Positions 33,331 to 42,588 of a stretch of DNA of 48,708 nucleotides are shown in pieces. The first letter of the stretch is position 1; each line of letters begins with the position of its first letter. Position numbers and translations under genes: made by a program. Under the pieces are notes generated by a model, which had not been told where the DNA came from, did not search any database, and saw only the letters and a program-made list of their open reading frames with translations. Source of the DNA: Intrasporangium calvum (GTDB lineage: Bacteria > Actinomycetota > Actinomycetes > Actinomycetales > Dermatophilaceae); NCBI RefSeq assembly GCF_028446585.1, contig NZ_JAPFQL010000039.1:1-48708 (forward strand), written 5' to 3'.

Positions 33331-33375
33331 GCCCCGCCGATCGCGGGCTCGACAGGCACGACATGAGGCGGGGCT
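33330..33375 (+). terminator. candidate terminator of the CoA-binding protein gene
   Basis: A 9-bp GC stem (AGCCCCGCC / GGCGGGGCT) starts at the last base of the stop codon, with a 28-nt loop. It is weaker than the scoAB hairpin because of the loop length. Confidence 0.45.
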
Positions 33376-33473
33376 CCGCCGCTATCGAGAACTGCGCACT
33401 TTTCCGATCTGATCCGGTTTGCCGGATCGGTGCACTCTCCAGCAGGCATCCCTGCCACGAAGCAGGCCACACA

Positions 33474-33493
33474 CCACAAGTGCGCACTTGTGG
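33474..33493. promoter_or_regulatory. 20-bp perfect palindrome
   Basis: CCACAAGTGCGCACTTGTGG is its own reverse complement. It lies between convergent genes, far from any start codon, so an operator role is less obvious than a protein-binding or terminator role. Confidence 0.4.
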
Positions 33494-33510
33494 CCCCGGG
33501 TCAACCCACC

Positions 33511-33549
33511 CTTCCGGAGCCCTTCGGCAGCTCTTCCGGAGCCCTTCGG
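33511..33549. repeat. two 17-bp direct repeats, 22-bp period
   Basis: CTTCCGGAGCCCTTCGG occurs at 33511-33527 and 33533-33549, ending just before the purE stop. Confidence 0.7.
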
Positions 33550-33550
33550 G

Positions 33551-34081
33551 TCAGAGGCCCCGGGCGACCTCGTCGCGCAGGGCTGCACCCTTGGCGTGGG
33601 CCTGGTCCCGCAGCTGGACCTGGAAGTCGCTCATGCGAGCCCGAACCGCGCGACCGAGGTCGTCGTCGGAGGTACCGACGATCCGCGCCGCGAGGAGCCC
33701 GGCGTTGCGTGCCCCGCCGATGGACACCGTGGCCACGGGCACCCCGGCCGGCATCTGGACGATCGAGAGCAGCGAGTCCATCCCGTCGAGGTACTTGAGC
33801 GGAACCGGCACGCCGATGACCGGCAGGGGCGTCACCGAGGCGAGCATCCCCGGCAGGTGCGCGGCGCCACCGGCACCGGCGATGACGACCCGAAGACCGC
33901 GGTCCGCCGCCCCCTTGCCGTAGGCGATCATCTCCTCGGCCATCCGGTGCGCAGAGACGACGTCGGCCTCGTAGGGGATGCCGAAGTCGGCCATCACCGC
34001 AGCCGCCTCCCGCATGACGGGCCAGTCGCTGTCGCTGCCCATGACGATGCCGACGACGGGCTGCATGCTCTGCTCGGTCAT
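33551..34081 (-). CDS. purE: 5-(carboxyamino)imidazole ribonucleotide mutase
   Basis: Protein of 176 residues catalysing N5-CAIR to CAIR in purine synthesis. The conserved [40 protein letters not shown] (about 12-51) contains the SDSD and SAHR active-site motifs, followed by [27 protein letters not shown] and the C-terminal Gly-Ala-rich NAGLLAARI. The length is normal. It follows purK by 7 bp, and the substrate channels between the two enzymes' reactions. It has no separate promoter signal. Confidence 0.96.
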   Translation of the reverse strand: MTEQSMQPVVGIVMGSDSDWPVMREAAAVMADFGIPYEADVVSAHRMAEEMIAYGKGAADRGLRVVIAGAGGAAHLPGMLASVTPLPVIGVPVPLKYLDGMDSLLSIVQMPAGVPVATVSIGGARNAGLLAARIVGTSDDDLGRAVRARMSDFQVQLRDQAHAKGAALRDEVARGL

Positions 34082-34088
34082 TCGCGCC

Positions 34089-35282
34089 TCATTCCGTGAT
34101 CACGCCCTGGAGGTAGTCGGCCGCGTGCCGGGCCCGCTCCCGCACCTCGGCCAGGTCCGGACCGCTGACGTTGACGTGGCCGATCTTGCGGCCGGGCCGG
34201 ACGTCCTTGCCATACATGTGCACCTTGGCTCCGGGGTCCCGGGCCATGATGTGGCGGTAGGCGGGATAGAGCTCGGGGTAGTCGCCGCCGAGGACGTTGG
34301 CCATGGCCGTCCACGAGGCACGGGGTCGAGGGTCGCCGAGGGGCAGGTCGAGCACGGCTCGCAGGTGCTGCTCGAACTGACCCGTGACCGCACCGTCCAT
34401 CGACCAGTGACCGCTGTTGTGCGGGCGCATGGCCAGCTCATTGACGACGTACGAGGGATGACCGTCCGGCCCGGGCACCTCGAACATCTCGACGGCGAGG
34501 ACACCGGTGACGCCGAGCTCACCGGCCACCCGCAACGCCGCCTCGGTGGCGACGGACGCGAGCTGCGGGTCGAGCTCAGGGGCCGGCGCGAGGACCTCGG
34601 TGCAGATGCCGCTGGTCTGGACCGTCTCGACCACGGGCCAGGCCGCCGCCTGACCGGACGGGCTGCGGGCCACGAGGGCAGCGAGCTCGCGCGTGAAGTT
34701 GACGCGCTCCTCGAGCAACAGGCCCTCGGCCATCGGACCCGGCTCGCCGACGTGGGCGAGCCACTCGGCGACGTCGTCGCTGGAGGAGGCCACGAGCACG
34801 CCCTTGCCGTCGTAGCCGCCACGCGGCGTCTTGACGATGATCGGCCACCCGACCTCGGCACCGAAGCGGTCGACGTCGGCGGCGTCCGCGGCCACCGCCC
34901 ACCGCGGGCAGGCGATCCCCAGCTCGGTGAGCCGCCGGCGCATCGCCAGCTTGTCCTGGGCGAACCGCAGCGCCGAGCGGCTCGGGTGCATCACGATCCC
35001 CTCGTCCTCGAGCGACTCGAGGACGGACTGCGGCACGTGCTCGTGGTCGAACGTGACGACGTCGCAGGACCGGGCGAACTCGAGGACGTGGTCGAGCTCC
35101 GTGTGCAGGCCCACCGGCGACGACGGGATGACGAGCGCAGCCGCGGCGACCTCGTCCTCGGCGAGCACGGACAGCTGGATGCCGAGCTCGATGGCCGGTC
35201 CCTGCATCATCCGCGCCAGCTGGCCGCCACCGACGACACCGACGACGGGAAATCCTCCGGGGGCGCGTTTAGGCTCGGTCAC
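34089..35282 (-). CDS. purK: N5-carboxyaminoimidazole ribonucleotide synthase
   Basis: ATP-grasp enzyme of 397 residues that carboxylates AIR with bicarbonate. [29 protein letters not shown] (about 14-42) is the N-terminal motif. Other markers are [27 protein letters not shown] (ATP-grasp Lys and Gly loop), [16 protein letters not shown] and [52 protein letters not shown]. The GTG at 35282 was chosen because TAGGCT lies 8 nt upstream; that hexamer overlaps the stop codon of gtrA. The frame continues upstream only as shadow coding. Confidence 0.95.
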   Translation of the reverse strand: MTEPKRAPGGFPVVGVVGGGQLARMMQGPAIELGIQLSVLAEDEVAAAALVIPSSPVGLHTELDHVLEFARSCDVVTFDHEHVPQSVLESLEDEGIVMHPSRSALRFAQDKLAMRRRLTELGIACPRWAVAADAADVDRFGAEVGWPIIVKTPRGGYDGKGVLVASSSDDVAEWLAHVGEPGPMAEGLLLEERVNFTRELAALVARSPSGQAAAWPVVETVQTSGICTEVLAPAPELDPQLASVATEAALRVAGELGVTGVLAVEMFEVPGPDGHPSYVVNELAMRPHNSGHWSMDGAVTGQFEQHLRAVLDLPLGDPRPRASWTAMANVLGGDYPELYPAYRHIMARDPGAKVHMYGKDVRPGRKIGHVNVSGPDLAEVRERARHAADYLQGVITE

Positions 35283-35290
35283 GACGCCCA

Positions 35291-35296
35291 AGCCTA
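35291..35296 (-). promoter_or_regulatory. -10 hexamer of a leaderless promoter for purK-purE
   Basis: TAGGCT on the minus strand with 8 nt to the GTG at 35282. Its TAG is also the stop codon of the upstream GtrA gene. Confidence 0.5.
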
Positions 35297-35932
35297 GTGG
35301 GCGGCGCGCTCCGTCGTTGCCCCGTCCACGTCGTCCCGGGCCTCCGGCTCGCCCAGCGCCTCGTGCAGGACCACCTCGGTGTGCACCGGGTCGGCGAGGT
35401 CTGCGTGCCTCGTGCGCACGGCCGCGAAGGTCCACAGCTTGTTGAGCACGAAGGAGAGTGGCGTGACGAGCCCGATGACGATCAGCTGGGCCCAGTAGAG
35501 CCGGGTGCGCAGGCCGGTCGTGTCGTCGAGGACGTCCGCAGGCAGCGAGAGCGGCGAGTGGGGGTGCATCAGGAGCGTGAGGAGGAGCAGGCCCACGAGC
35601 TGGCCCAGCAGGCCGACCGACAGGAAGGGCCAGTACTCGCGCCACCACCCGGCGTGGCGGGCGCTGTGGAAGGTCCAGCTCCGGTTGAGCTGGAAGTTCC
35701 AGAGGTTGGCGACGAGGAACGCTGCGGTCGAGTACAGGTGATACCACCGCAGGTTGTAGTCCGACAGAGGCAGCCCGAGGACGGCCAGGTCAGGATCGGG
35801 TCCGAGCCGCTTGACGGCGATGAGGGTCGCGAGGTTCACCACCACGCCGGACACGCCGACGAGCCCGAAACGGACGAGCAGCAGCCAGTTGTGCCGATGA
35901 CGCACGAACAGGTACTCCCGGAGGCGACTCAC
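35294..35932 (-). CDS. GtrA family membrane protein
   Basis: Protein of 212 residues with four transmembrane helices, as in GtrA: LLVRFGLVGVSGVVVNLATLIAV (about 18-40), YHLYSTAAFLVANLWNFQLNRSWTF (the FxLNRxWTF motif, about 63-87), WPFLSVGLLGQLVGLLLLTLL and WAQLIVIGLVTPLSFVLNKLWTFAA. GtrA-like proteins move lipid-linked sugars across the membrane. The C-terminal 35 residues are acidic and cytoplasmic. GTG 35932 is set by TACGCT 6 nt upstream; the longer frame overlaps the histidine kinase gene. No partner glycosyltransferase is adjacent. Confidence 0.87.
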   Translation of the reverse strand: MSRLREYLFVRHRHNWLLLVRFGLVGVSGVVVNLATLIAVKRLGPDPDLAVLGLPLSDYNLRWYHLYSTAAFLVANLWNFQLNRSWTFHSARHAGWWREYWPFLSVGLLGQLVGLLLLTLLMHPHSPLSLPADVLDDTTGLRTRLYWAQLIVIGLVTPLSFVLNKLWTFAAVRTRHADLADPVHTEVVLHEALGEPEARDDVDGATTERAAH

Positions 35933-35938
35933 GGACGC

Positions 35939-35944
35939 AGCGTA
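35939..35944 (-). promoter_or_regulatory. -10 hexamer of a leaderless promoter for the GtrA gene
   Basis: TACGCT on the minus strand with 6 nt to the GTG at 35932. Confidence 0.5.
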
Positions 35945-35982
35945 ACGCCGTCGCACGCGCCGCTGCCCGAGCCCGCGGGCCG

Positions 35983-37011
35983 TCAGTCGGACTCGGCCTC
36001 GGAGAGGAAGAGCGCGAACCGCGCCGGTTGGGCCTGGACGAGGTCGAGCCTCCCGCCGTTGGCCTCGGCGAGGTCCCGGGCGAGTGCCAGCCCGAGTCCG
36101 GTGCTCCCACCGGCCCCGGTGCTGACGGAGCGCTCGAAGATGTGCGGCGCGATGGCCGGGGCGACCCCGTCGCCCTGGTCGCTCACCTCGACGATGACGG
36201 ACGGGCCGGAGCGGCGGGCATGGACGTCGACGGTGCCCCGTCCGTGGACCAGGGAGTTCTCGAGCAGGGTGGACAGCACCTGGGAGAGGGCGACCGGAGT
36301 GGACCGGACGAAGAGGCCCCGCTCCCCCCGGACGCGCACCGACCGTCTCGCCTGCTCGAAGGCCGGCTGCCACTCGCGTTGCAGGGCGGCGATGACCGAG
36401 TCGAGGGAGACCGCGGGCGCCGGCCCGCCGGTCCCCCGCGAGCGCCCGAGCAGGTCGTCGACGACGCGGGTCAGCCGCTCGACCTGGGCGATGGCGATGT
36501 TGGCCTCCTCCTTGACCGCCTCGACGTCGTCCGTCTCGGCGATCTCCTCGAGGCGCATGAGCAGGGCGGTGAGGGGGGTGCGCAGCTGGTGGGAGGCGTC
36601 GGCGGCGAAGTCGCGCTCTGCGGCGAGGGACCGTGTCATGTCGTGGGCCCGGCGGGTGATGACGTCGGCGACGTGGTCGAGCTCGGTCGTGCCGGACCGG
36701 AGGGGCTTGAGCCGGGCCTCGCCGCTGGCGAACCGGTCGGCGAGCTCGACGAGGCCGGCGGCGTCGCGTTCGAGGCTCCGGCGCAGTGGTCGGGTCGCGA
36801 GGTGGCCGACGAGCAGCGCCAGCCCGCAGACGGCGCCGGCGGCCACTGCGAAGCGAGCGATCCCGACGGAGGGGTCGGCGTCGAGCCAGCCCGCGACGAT
36901 GTCGGGCCGGCGCGTGACGACCCAGGCGACGACGCCCGTCGTGCCGATGGTCGCGACCCCGGCAGTTGTCGTCGCGGCGACCAGTGTCACCCGCTCGAGC
37001 GTGCGCCGCAT
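35983..37011 (-). CDS. Sensor histidine kinase
   Basis: Two-component sensor of 342 residues with two transmembrane helices (about 7-33 and 52-72) flanking only a short extracytoplasmic loop of about 20 residues, then a HAMP-like linker. The phosphoacceptor is His141 in ADASHQLRTPLTALLMRLEEIA. The ATP-binding domain shows LLENSLVHG (N box), VSDQGDGVAP (G1 box), FERSV and GSTGLGLALARDLAEANGG (G2 box). The small outside loop suggests it senses the membrane or a partner protein. The ATG lies 2 bp after the regulator's stop, so the two are co-transcribed. Confidence 0.9.
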   Translation of the reverse strand: MRRTLERVTLVAATTTAGVATIGTTGVVAWVVTRRPDIVAGWLDADPSVGIARFAVAAGAVCGLALLVGHLATRPLRRSLERDAAGLVELADRFASGEARLKPLRSGTTELDHVADVITRRAHDMTRSLAAERDFAADASHQLRTPLTALLMRLEEIAETDDVEAVKEEANIAIAQVERLTRVVDDLLGRSRGTGGPAPAVSLDSVIAALQREWQPAFEQARRSVRVRGERGLFVRSTPVALSQVLSTLLENSLVHGRGTVDVHARRSGPSVIVEVSDQGDGVAPAIAPHIFERSVSTGAGGSTGLGLALARDLAEANGGRLDLVQAQPARFALFLSEAESD

Positions 37012-37013
37012 CG

Positions 37014-37691
37014 TCAGTCGGGCTTGGGACGCTCGAAGCGGAATCCGACACCGCGCACCGTGGCGATGTACTGCGGTGACGTCGCGTCGTCGCCGAGCTT
37101 GCGGCGCAGCACGGAGATGTGCATGTCGAGGGTCTTCGTGGACCCGAACCAGGACGTGTCCCACACCTCGCGCATCAGCTGTTCCCGGGGCACGACCTTG
37201 CCCTGCTCCCGGATGAGCACCCGGAGCACGTCGAACTCCTTGGCGGTCAGCTGCAGCTCCTCGCCCTTGAACCAGGCCCGTCGGCCCTCCGCGTCGATGC
37301 GGACGAGCTCGCCGGAGGGGGCTGCGTCGGTCGGCGTGCGACGGAGCAGGGCCCGCACCCGCGCGAGCAGCTCGGCCAGCCGGAAGGGCTTGGTCACGTA
37401 GTCGTCGGCGCCGGCGTCGAGCCCGACGACGGTGTCGACCTCGTCGGCCCGGGCCGTGAGGATGAGCACGGGGATGCTGCGTCCCTCGGCGCGGAGCCGG
37501 CGACACACCTCCAGCCCGTCCACCTTCGGCAGGCCGAGGTCGAGCAGGACGAGGTCGGGGTTGTCCTTGGCCCCCTCGAGGGCCTCGGCGCCGTCCTCCC
37601 GGACGTCGACGTCGTAGCCCTCGCGACGCAGGGCCCGGGCGAGCGGCTCGGAGATCGCCGGATCGTCCTCGGCCAGCAGCACTCGGGTCAT
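37014..37691 (-). CDS. OmpR-family response regulator
   Basis: Protein of 225 residues: receiver domain with the acidic pair at residues 8-10, phosphoacceptor Asp51 in LVLLDLGLP, and the conserved Lys in YVTKPF (about 101). A winged-helix DNA-binding domain (about 125-222) has LTAKEFDVLRVLIREQGKVVPREQLMREVW and MHISVLRRKLGDD...IATVRGVGFRFE. It is the partner of the kinase encoded directly downstream. GAGGACGG precedes the ATG, so it is translated from a leader rather than leaderless. Targets are unknown. Confidence 0.93.
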   Translation of the reverse strand: MTRVLLAEDDPAISEPLARALRREGYDVDVREDGAEALEGAKDNPDLVLLDLGLPKVDGLEVCRRLRAEGRSIPVLILTARADEVDTVVGLDAGADDYVTKPFRLAELLARVRALLRRTPTDAAPSGELVRIDAEGRRAWFKGEELQLTAKEFDVLRVLIREQGKVVPREQLMREVWDTSWFGSTKTLDMHISVLRRKLGDDATSPQYIATVRGVGFRFERPKPD

Positions 37692-37805
37692 GTCACCGTC
37701 CTCGCGTCAGCGTGTTGAACTGCGTCCCGCCACCATCCGTGGTCGGTGGCCACCAACCGCACCGCAGCCTACCCACATCGGGCGCAGGCGCCACCAGAGC
37801 ACGAT

Positions 37806-37823
37806 GCCGTATGCCGCTGGGCT
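37806..37823 (+). repeat. iterated repeat, copy 11 (18 bp)
   Basis: Intergenic, after the enoyl-CoA hydratase stop; matches GCCGTATGCCGCTGGGCT and forms the left arm of a hairpin. Confidence 0.85.
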
Positions 37824-37836
37824 GGCTCCCAGCGGC
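37813..37836. terminator. hairpin containing an iterated-repeat copy, after the enoyl-CoA hydratase gene
   Basis: GCCGCTGGG (37813-37821) and CCCAGCGGC (37828-37836) form a perfect 9-bp stem with a 6-nt loop, 8 bp beyond the stop of the leftward gene at 37845. The left arm is part of an iterated-repeat copy. Confidence 0.55.
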
Positions 37837-37844
37837 AGCCGAGC

Positions 37845-38654
37845 TCAGCGCCCGGGCCAGTTGGGGGTGCGCTTCTCCGCGAAGGCGGCGACGCCTTCGC
37901 GCCGGTCTCCCGAGAAGGCGGTGGCCCGCCAGCAGGCGTCCTCGATCTCGAGTCCGGAGGCGAGGTCGACGTCGGCGCCGAGTCGCATCGCGCGCTTGGC
38001 GTTGCGCAGGCCCACCGGGGAGTTCGCGGCGATGGCCCGGGCCAGCTCGAGGGCACGGTCGCGCGCGCTGCCGGCCTCGACGACCTCGTCCACGGCACCG
38101 AGTGCGAGGGCCTCGTCGGCCGGCATCTTCGCCGCGGAGAAGATGGCCTTGGCCGCCTTGGACCAGCCGACCCGACGCACGAGCAGCTGCGTGCCCCCGC
38201 CGCCGGGGATGACGCCGACGCCGACCTCGGGAAGGCCGACGAGGGCACCGCGCCCGGCGATGATGACGTCGCACGAGAGGGCCAGCTCGAAGCCTCCGCC
38301 GAGGGCGAAGCCGTCCACTGCGGCGATGGCCGGCATGGGCAGGGCGAGGACGCCGCCGTAGGCGGAGCGGGCCAGGGGTCGCTGCTGGACGAGCTCGGCG
38401 TCGGAGAGCGAGTTGCGCTCCTTGAGGTCGGCGCCCACGCAGAACGCCTTCGGATGGCTCGACGTCAGGACCACGCACCGCACCGTCTCGTCCGCTGCGA
38501 GCGCCGTGGTGGCGTCGCGAACTGCCTCGGCCATCGCGGTCGACACCGCGTTGAGGGCCTCCGGGCGGTCCAGGACGAGCTCTGCGACGTGAGCGAGCGC
38601 CGGGTCGTCGAAGCGGTCGATGCGGACGAGGCTCGGGTTCGCGGGCTGGGTCAC
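37845..38654 (-). CDS. Enoyl-CoA hydratase/isomerase family protein
   Basis: Crotonase-fold protein of 269 residues expected to hydrate trans-2-enoyl-CoA in fatty-acid or amino-acid catabolism. Both catalytic glutamates of true hydratases are present: ALGGGFELALSCDVIIAG and GLPEVGVGVIPGGGGTQLL. Oxyanion-hole regions are HPKAFCVGADLKER and DGFALGGG. C-terminal GVAAFAEKRTPNWPG is typical. AGGAG sits about 8 nt before the GTG. It shares a strand with the cyclase gene 43 bp upstream. The exact chain-length preference is not readable. Confidence 0.9.
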   Translation of the reverse strand: MTQPANPSLVRIDRFDDPALAHVAELVLDRPEALNAVSTAMAEAVRDATTALAADETVRCVVLTSSHPKAFCVGADLKERNSLSDAELVQQRPLARSAYGGVLALPMPAIAAVDGFALGGGFELALSCDVIIAGRGALVGLPEVGVGVIPGGGGTQLLVRRVGWSKAAKAIFSAAKMPADEALALGAVDEVVEAGSARDRALELARAIAANSPVGLRNAKRAMRLGADVDLASGLEIEDACWRATAFSGDRREGVAAFAEKRTPNWPGR

Positions 38655-38697
38655 GGTGGGGGCTCCTGTGGGGTGGGTGGTGGGTGGTGGATGGCAC

Positions 38698-39777
38698 TCA
38701 GGTCGGCCGGCGGCCCTCCGCGGGCGCTCGGCGCAGCATCGAGGGCGACACCGGTCCGACGCCGCGCAGGATGCGGCGCCGCTGGCCAGCCAGCTGGAAT
38801 CCGGAGAGTGTCGCGAGCTCGCGGGCCATGGGCGCGTCGACGAGGACGGTGCCGGCCTGGGCCACCGCGGTGAGACGGGAGGCGCGGTTCACCGTGGTGC
38901 CGAAGACGTCTCCGAGGCTCGAGACGATGGGGCCACGGGCCATTCCGCACCGCACCTCGGGGAGCACGTCGTCCTGGGAAATGGCCTCGACGAGGTCGAG
39001 GGCGATGGCCGCGGCCGGGGCGGCCTGGACGGTGGTGAAGAGCACCTCGTCTCCGACGGTCTTGATCAGGCGCCCGCCGTGGGCCGTGATGACGTCCGCC
39101 GACAGGCGCTCGAACCGGTGGACGAGCCGGGCGAGGTCGCGCTCGGACATCTTGCGCACGAGCGAGGTGAAGTTGACCAGGTCGGCGAAGCCGACCGACC
39201 GCATCTTCACCAGGCCGTAGCTCTCCGGGTCGGCATCGGCGAGCATCCTCGAGACGGCGGCGCTGAGGTGCCGCCTCCAGGCGTAGACGAGCAGGGGCTC
39301 GAACCGGTCGGCCAGATCGGCCATGCGCTGCGCGGTCTCGGCCGCGGTCCCCAGCGAGGGGACGACCCGTGTCTCGGCACCCGCGCCGGCCACGGCCTCC
39401 CCGGCCCGCTGTTCCGATGCCTCGGTCTCGACCGCCTCGGCGACCAGCTGGGCCTGCCACACGGCGAGACGATCGGCCGAGCGCGCCACGGCGCGCGTCA
39501 TGGCCAGCGCGAGCGTCTCGTCGATGTCACCGTCGCGTACGATGCCCGCGACCGTGCGCAACGCGTCCACGTCGGCCTCGGTGAACAGCTCGTCGTCGGT
39601 GTAGACGACCGGGAAGCCGAGGGCGCGCCAGAACTTCTGGGCGGACAGCAGCGAGACGCCCGCCTCGCTCGTCACGTCCCGGCGGCGCAGCTCGAGCGGA
39701 CGGCCGAGCAGCCGCTCGGTGATCTCCTTGGCGTCGACGTCGGCGTCGCCTCCATGGGAGCCGCCTGCCTCGGTCAT
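38698..39777 (-). CDS. Class III adenylate cyclase with an N-terminal regulatory domain
   Basis: Protein of 359 residues. Residues about 18-150 (RLLGRPLELRRRDVTSEAGVSLLSAQKFWRALGFPVVYTDDELFTEADVDALRTV) resemble the autoinhibitory Ad_Cy_reg domain of Rv1264-type cyclases. Residues about 190-340 are the catalytic domain: VGFADLVNFTSLV with the first metal Asp, LIKTVGDEVLFTT with the second Asp and the ATP-selecting Lys, and GDVFGTTVNRASRLTA near the transition-state residues. It should form cAMP. It is soluble. In Rv1264 the regulatory domain responds to pH; that is family knowledge, not shown here. ATG 39777 lies 8 bp after birA. Confidence 0.87.
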   Translation of the reverse strand: MTEAGGSHGGDADVDAKEITERLLGRPLELRRRDVTSEAGVSLLSAQKFWRALGFPVVYTDDELFTEADVDALRTVAGIVRDGDIDETLALAMTRAVARSADRLAVWQAQLVAEAVETEASEQRAGEAVAGAGAETRVVPSLGTAAETAQRMADLADRFEPLLVYAWRRHLSAAVSRMLADADPESYGLVKMRSVGFADLVNFTSLVRKMSERDLARLVHRFERLSADVITAHGGRLIKTVGDEVLFTTVQAAPAAAIALDLVEAISQDDVLPEVRCGMARGPIVSSLGDVFGTTVNRASRLTAVAQAGTVLVDAPMARELATLSGFQLAGQRRRILRGVGPVSPSMLRRAPAEGRRPT

Positions 39778-39784
39778 GTCCCGA

Positions 39785-40627
39785 TCATGCCAGCCCGCTC
39801 GGGCCGCCCCGCCCATCGGCAGGGCGCACGTGGACCACGTCGCCGGCGGAGAAGGCCTGCTCACCGCCCGCTACCGACACGACCAGCGCCCCAGTGTCGT
39901 CGACGCGCACCGCGCGCCCCTCCGCCACCCCACCGGCCGGCAGGTGGACGCGCACGTGGGAGCCCACGGTCGCGCACGCCGACCGGTACTCCGACCGGGC
40001 GGCCGGGCCCCGCTGCAGGACCGCGGCGAGCTCGTCGAGGTAGGCGGTCACGAGGTCCTCCCGGCGCACCACCGCGCCGGCGACCCGCAACGAGGTCGCC
40101 GTGTCCACGGGGAGCTCGTCGCGGGTCTGGTCGACGTTGACCCCGGTCCCGATGACGACGGCGCTGCCCCCGGCCCACTCGGCGAACTCGGAGAGGATGC
40201 CGGCCACCTTCCGGTCGTCGTCCTCGGGCAGCAGGACGTCGTTCGGCCACTTGAGCCTCGGCTGGAGGGGCGTCCCGCCCGACGCCGTGACAGCCGTGAT
40301 CGCCCGGACGAGCGCCACACCGGCCAGGAGCGGCACCCAACCCAGCTCCGCGGGCGCGGGGACGACGGCCGAGACCGCGAGGGACGCCCGCGGGGGCACC
40401 TGCCAGGTCCGTCCGAGCCGACCCCGCCCACCCGTCTGGTCGTCGGTGAGGACGATGCGCCAGAGGGGGCTGTCGTCGCCACCGGGCCCAGCGGCATACG
40501 ACCGGACGATCTCCGCAGCGCGACTGTTGGTCGATCCGATCGACGGATGGAACTCCACCGCGCGCCACGGCCGGCCGGACGTGACCAATGCCGCACGGAT
40601 GAGGTCGGGACGGATCGGTTCGCGCAC
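39785..40627 (-). CDS. birA: Biotin--[acetyl-CoA-carboxylase] ligase
   Basis: Enzyme of 280 residues that attaches biotin to the carrier domain of acyl-CoA carboxylases. Motifs: EFHPSIGSTNSRA (about 28-40), DDQTGGRGRLGRTW (the biotin/AMP loop), LKWPNDVLL (KWPND) and GTGVNV. There is no N-terminal DNA-binding domain, so it is a class I enzyme and not itself a repressor. The C-terminal SH3-like domain is present. It is divergent from accD with a 23-bp gap. A TAGCCT hexamer 7 nt before the GTG at 40627 sets the start. It contains an iterated 10-mer copy, read S-Y-A-A. Confidence 0.93.
   Translation of the reverse strand: MREPIRPDLIRAALVTSGRPWRAVEFHPSIGSTNSRAAEIVRSYAAGPGGDDSPLWRIVLTDDQTGGRGRLGRTWQVPPRASLAVSAVVPAPAELGWVPLLAGVALVRAITAVTASGGTPLQPRLKWPNDVLLPEDDDRKVAGILSEFAEWAGGSAVVIGTGVNVDQTRDELPVDTATSLRVAGAVVRREDLVTAYLDELAAVLQRGPAARSEYRSACATVGSHVRVHLPAGGVAEGRAVRVDDTGALVVSVAGGEQAFSAGDVVHVRPADGRGGPSGLA
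40485..40499 (-). repeat. iterated repeat, copy 12 (near-extended form)
   Basis: In birA; GTATGCCGCTGGGCC on the minus strand, one base off the extended form, read S-Y-A-A-G. Confidence 0.8.
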
Positions 40628-40634
40628 CCTTCCA

Positions 40635-40644
40635 AGGCTAGAGT
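40635..40644. promoter_or_regulatory. overlapping back-to-back -10 elements for birA and accD
   Basis: AGGCTAGAGT holds TAGCCT on the minus strand (40635-40640, 7 nt before the birA GTG) and TAGAGT on the plus strand (40639-40644, 6 nt before the accD ATG). The two hexamers share the TA at 40639-40640, so both promoters cannot be opened at once. Confidence 0.6.
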
Positions 40645-40650
40645 GCCGCC

Positions 40651-42293
<1,643 letters not shown>

Positions 42294-42297
<4 letters not shown>

Positions 42298-42512
42298 GCA
42301 CCGCAGGCGATGCAGTGACGGCGGTCCGGGTGGTCAGCGGCAACCCGTCCCCGGAAGAGATCGCCGCCCTGGTGGCGGTGCTCGCCGCCGCCGGTGGGGC
42401 CGCCGACGAGGACACCGCGCGGACGCGTTCGGCGTGGTCCGACCCGGCCTGGCGCCTCGTCGGACCGCAGGCGCGACAGGGCGGCTGGCGGGTCTCCAGC
42501 CTCCCTCGTTGA
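42294..42512 (+). CDS. accE: Acyl-CoA carboxylase epsilon subunit
   Basis: Small protein of 72 residues, the actinobacterial AccE type: [25 protein letters not shown] (about 10-34, the conserved GxPxxEExAAL helix) and a C-terminal [10 protein letters not shown]. Such subunits stabilise the alpha-beta carboxylase complex. GTG 42294 overlaps the accD stop (GTGA). Despite being tiny, its position, motif and coupled start make it reliable. Confidence 0.88.
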
Positions 42513-42549
42513 GGTACGCCGAGTGATACCGGCCACTTCTGGATTTAGA

Positions 42550-42567
42550 GGTTAGGCACACCTAACC
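42550..42567 (+). promoter_or_regulatory. DtxR/IdeR-type iron box upstream of feoA
   Basis: GGTTAGGCACACCTAACC: inverted repeat with 7-bp arms. It matches the TTAGGTTAGSCTAACCTAA consensus well in the half-sites and lies over the -35 region of the predicted feoA promoter, so iron-loaded DtxR should block transcription. Confidence 0.75.
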
Positions 42568-42575
42568 AGCAGGAG

Positions 42576-42581
42576 TAACGT
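42576..42581 (+). promoter_or_regulatory. -10 hexamer of a leaderless promoter for feoABC
   Basis: TAACGT with exactly 7 nt to the GTG at 42589. An AGGAG at 42571-42575 is 13 nt from the start, rather far for a ribosome binding site. Confidence 0.5.
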
Positions 42582-42588
42582 CCGCGGT

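Larger units (their letters stand above)
33331..33550. other. 220-bp convergent gap rich in inverted and direct repeats
   Basis: Between two converging genes. It holds a 9-bp stem AGCCCCGCC/GGCGGGGCT (33330-33338, 33367-33375), a 7-bp hairpin GATCCGG-TTTG-CCGGATC (33411-33428), a 20-bp perfect palindrome (33474-33493) and a pair of 17-bp direct repeats (33511-33527, 33533-33549). It is AT-richer than its flanks. No coding signal seen. Confidence 0.7.
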
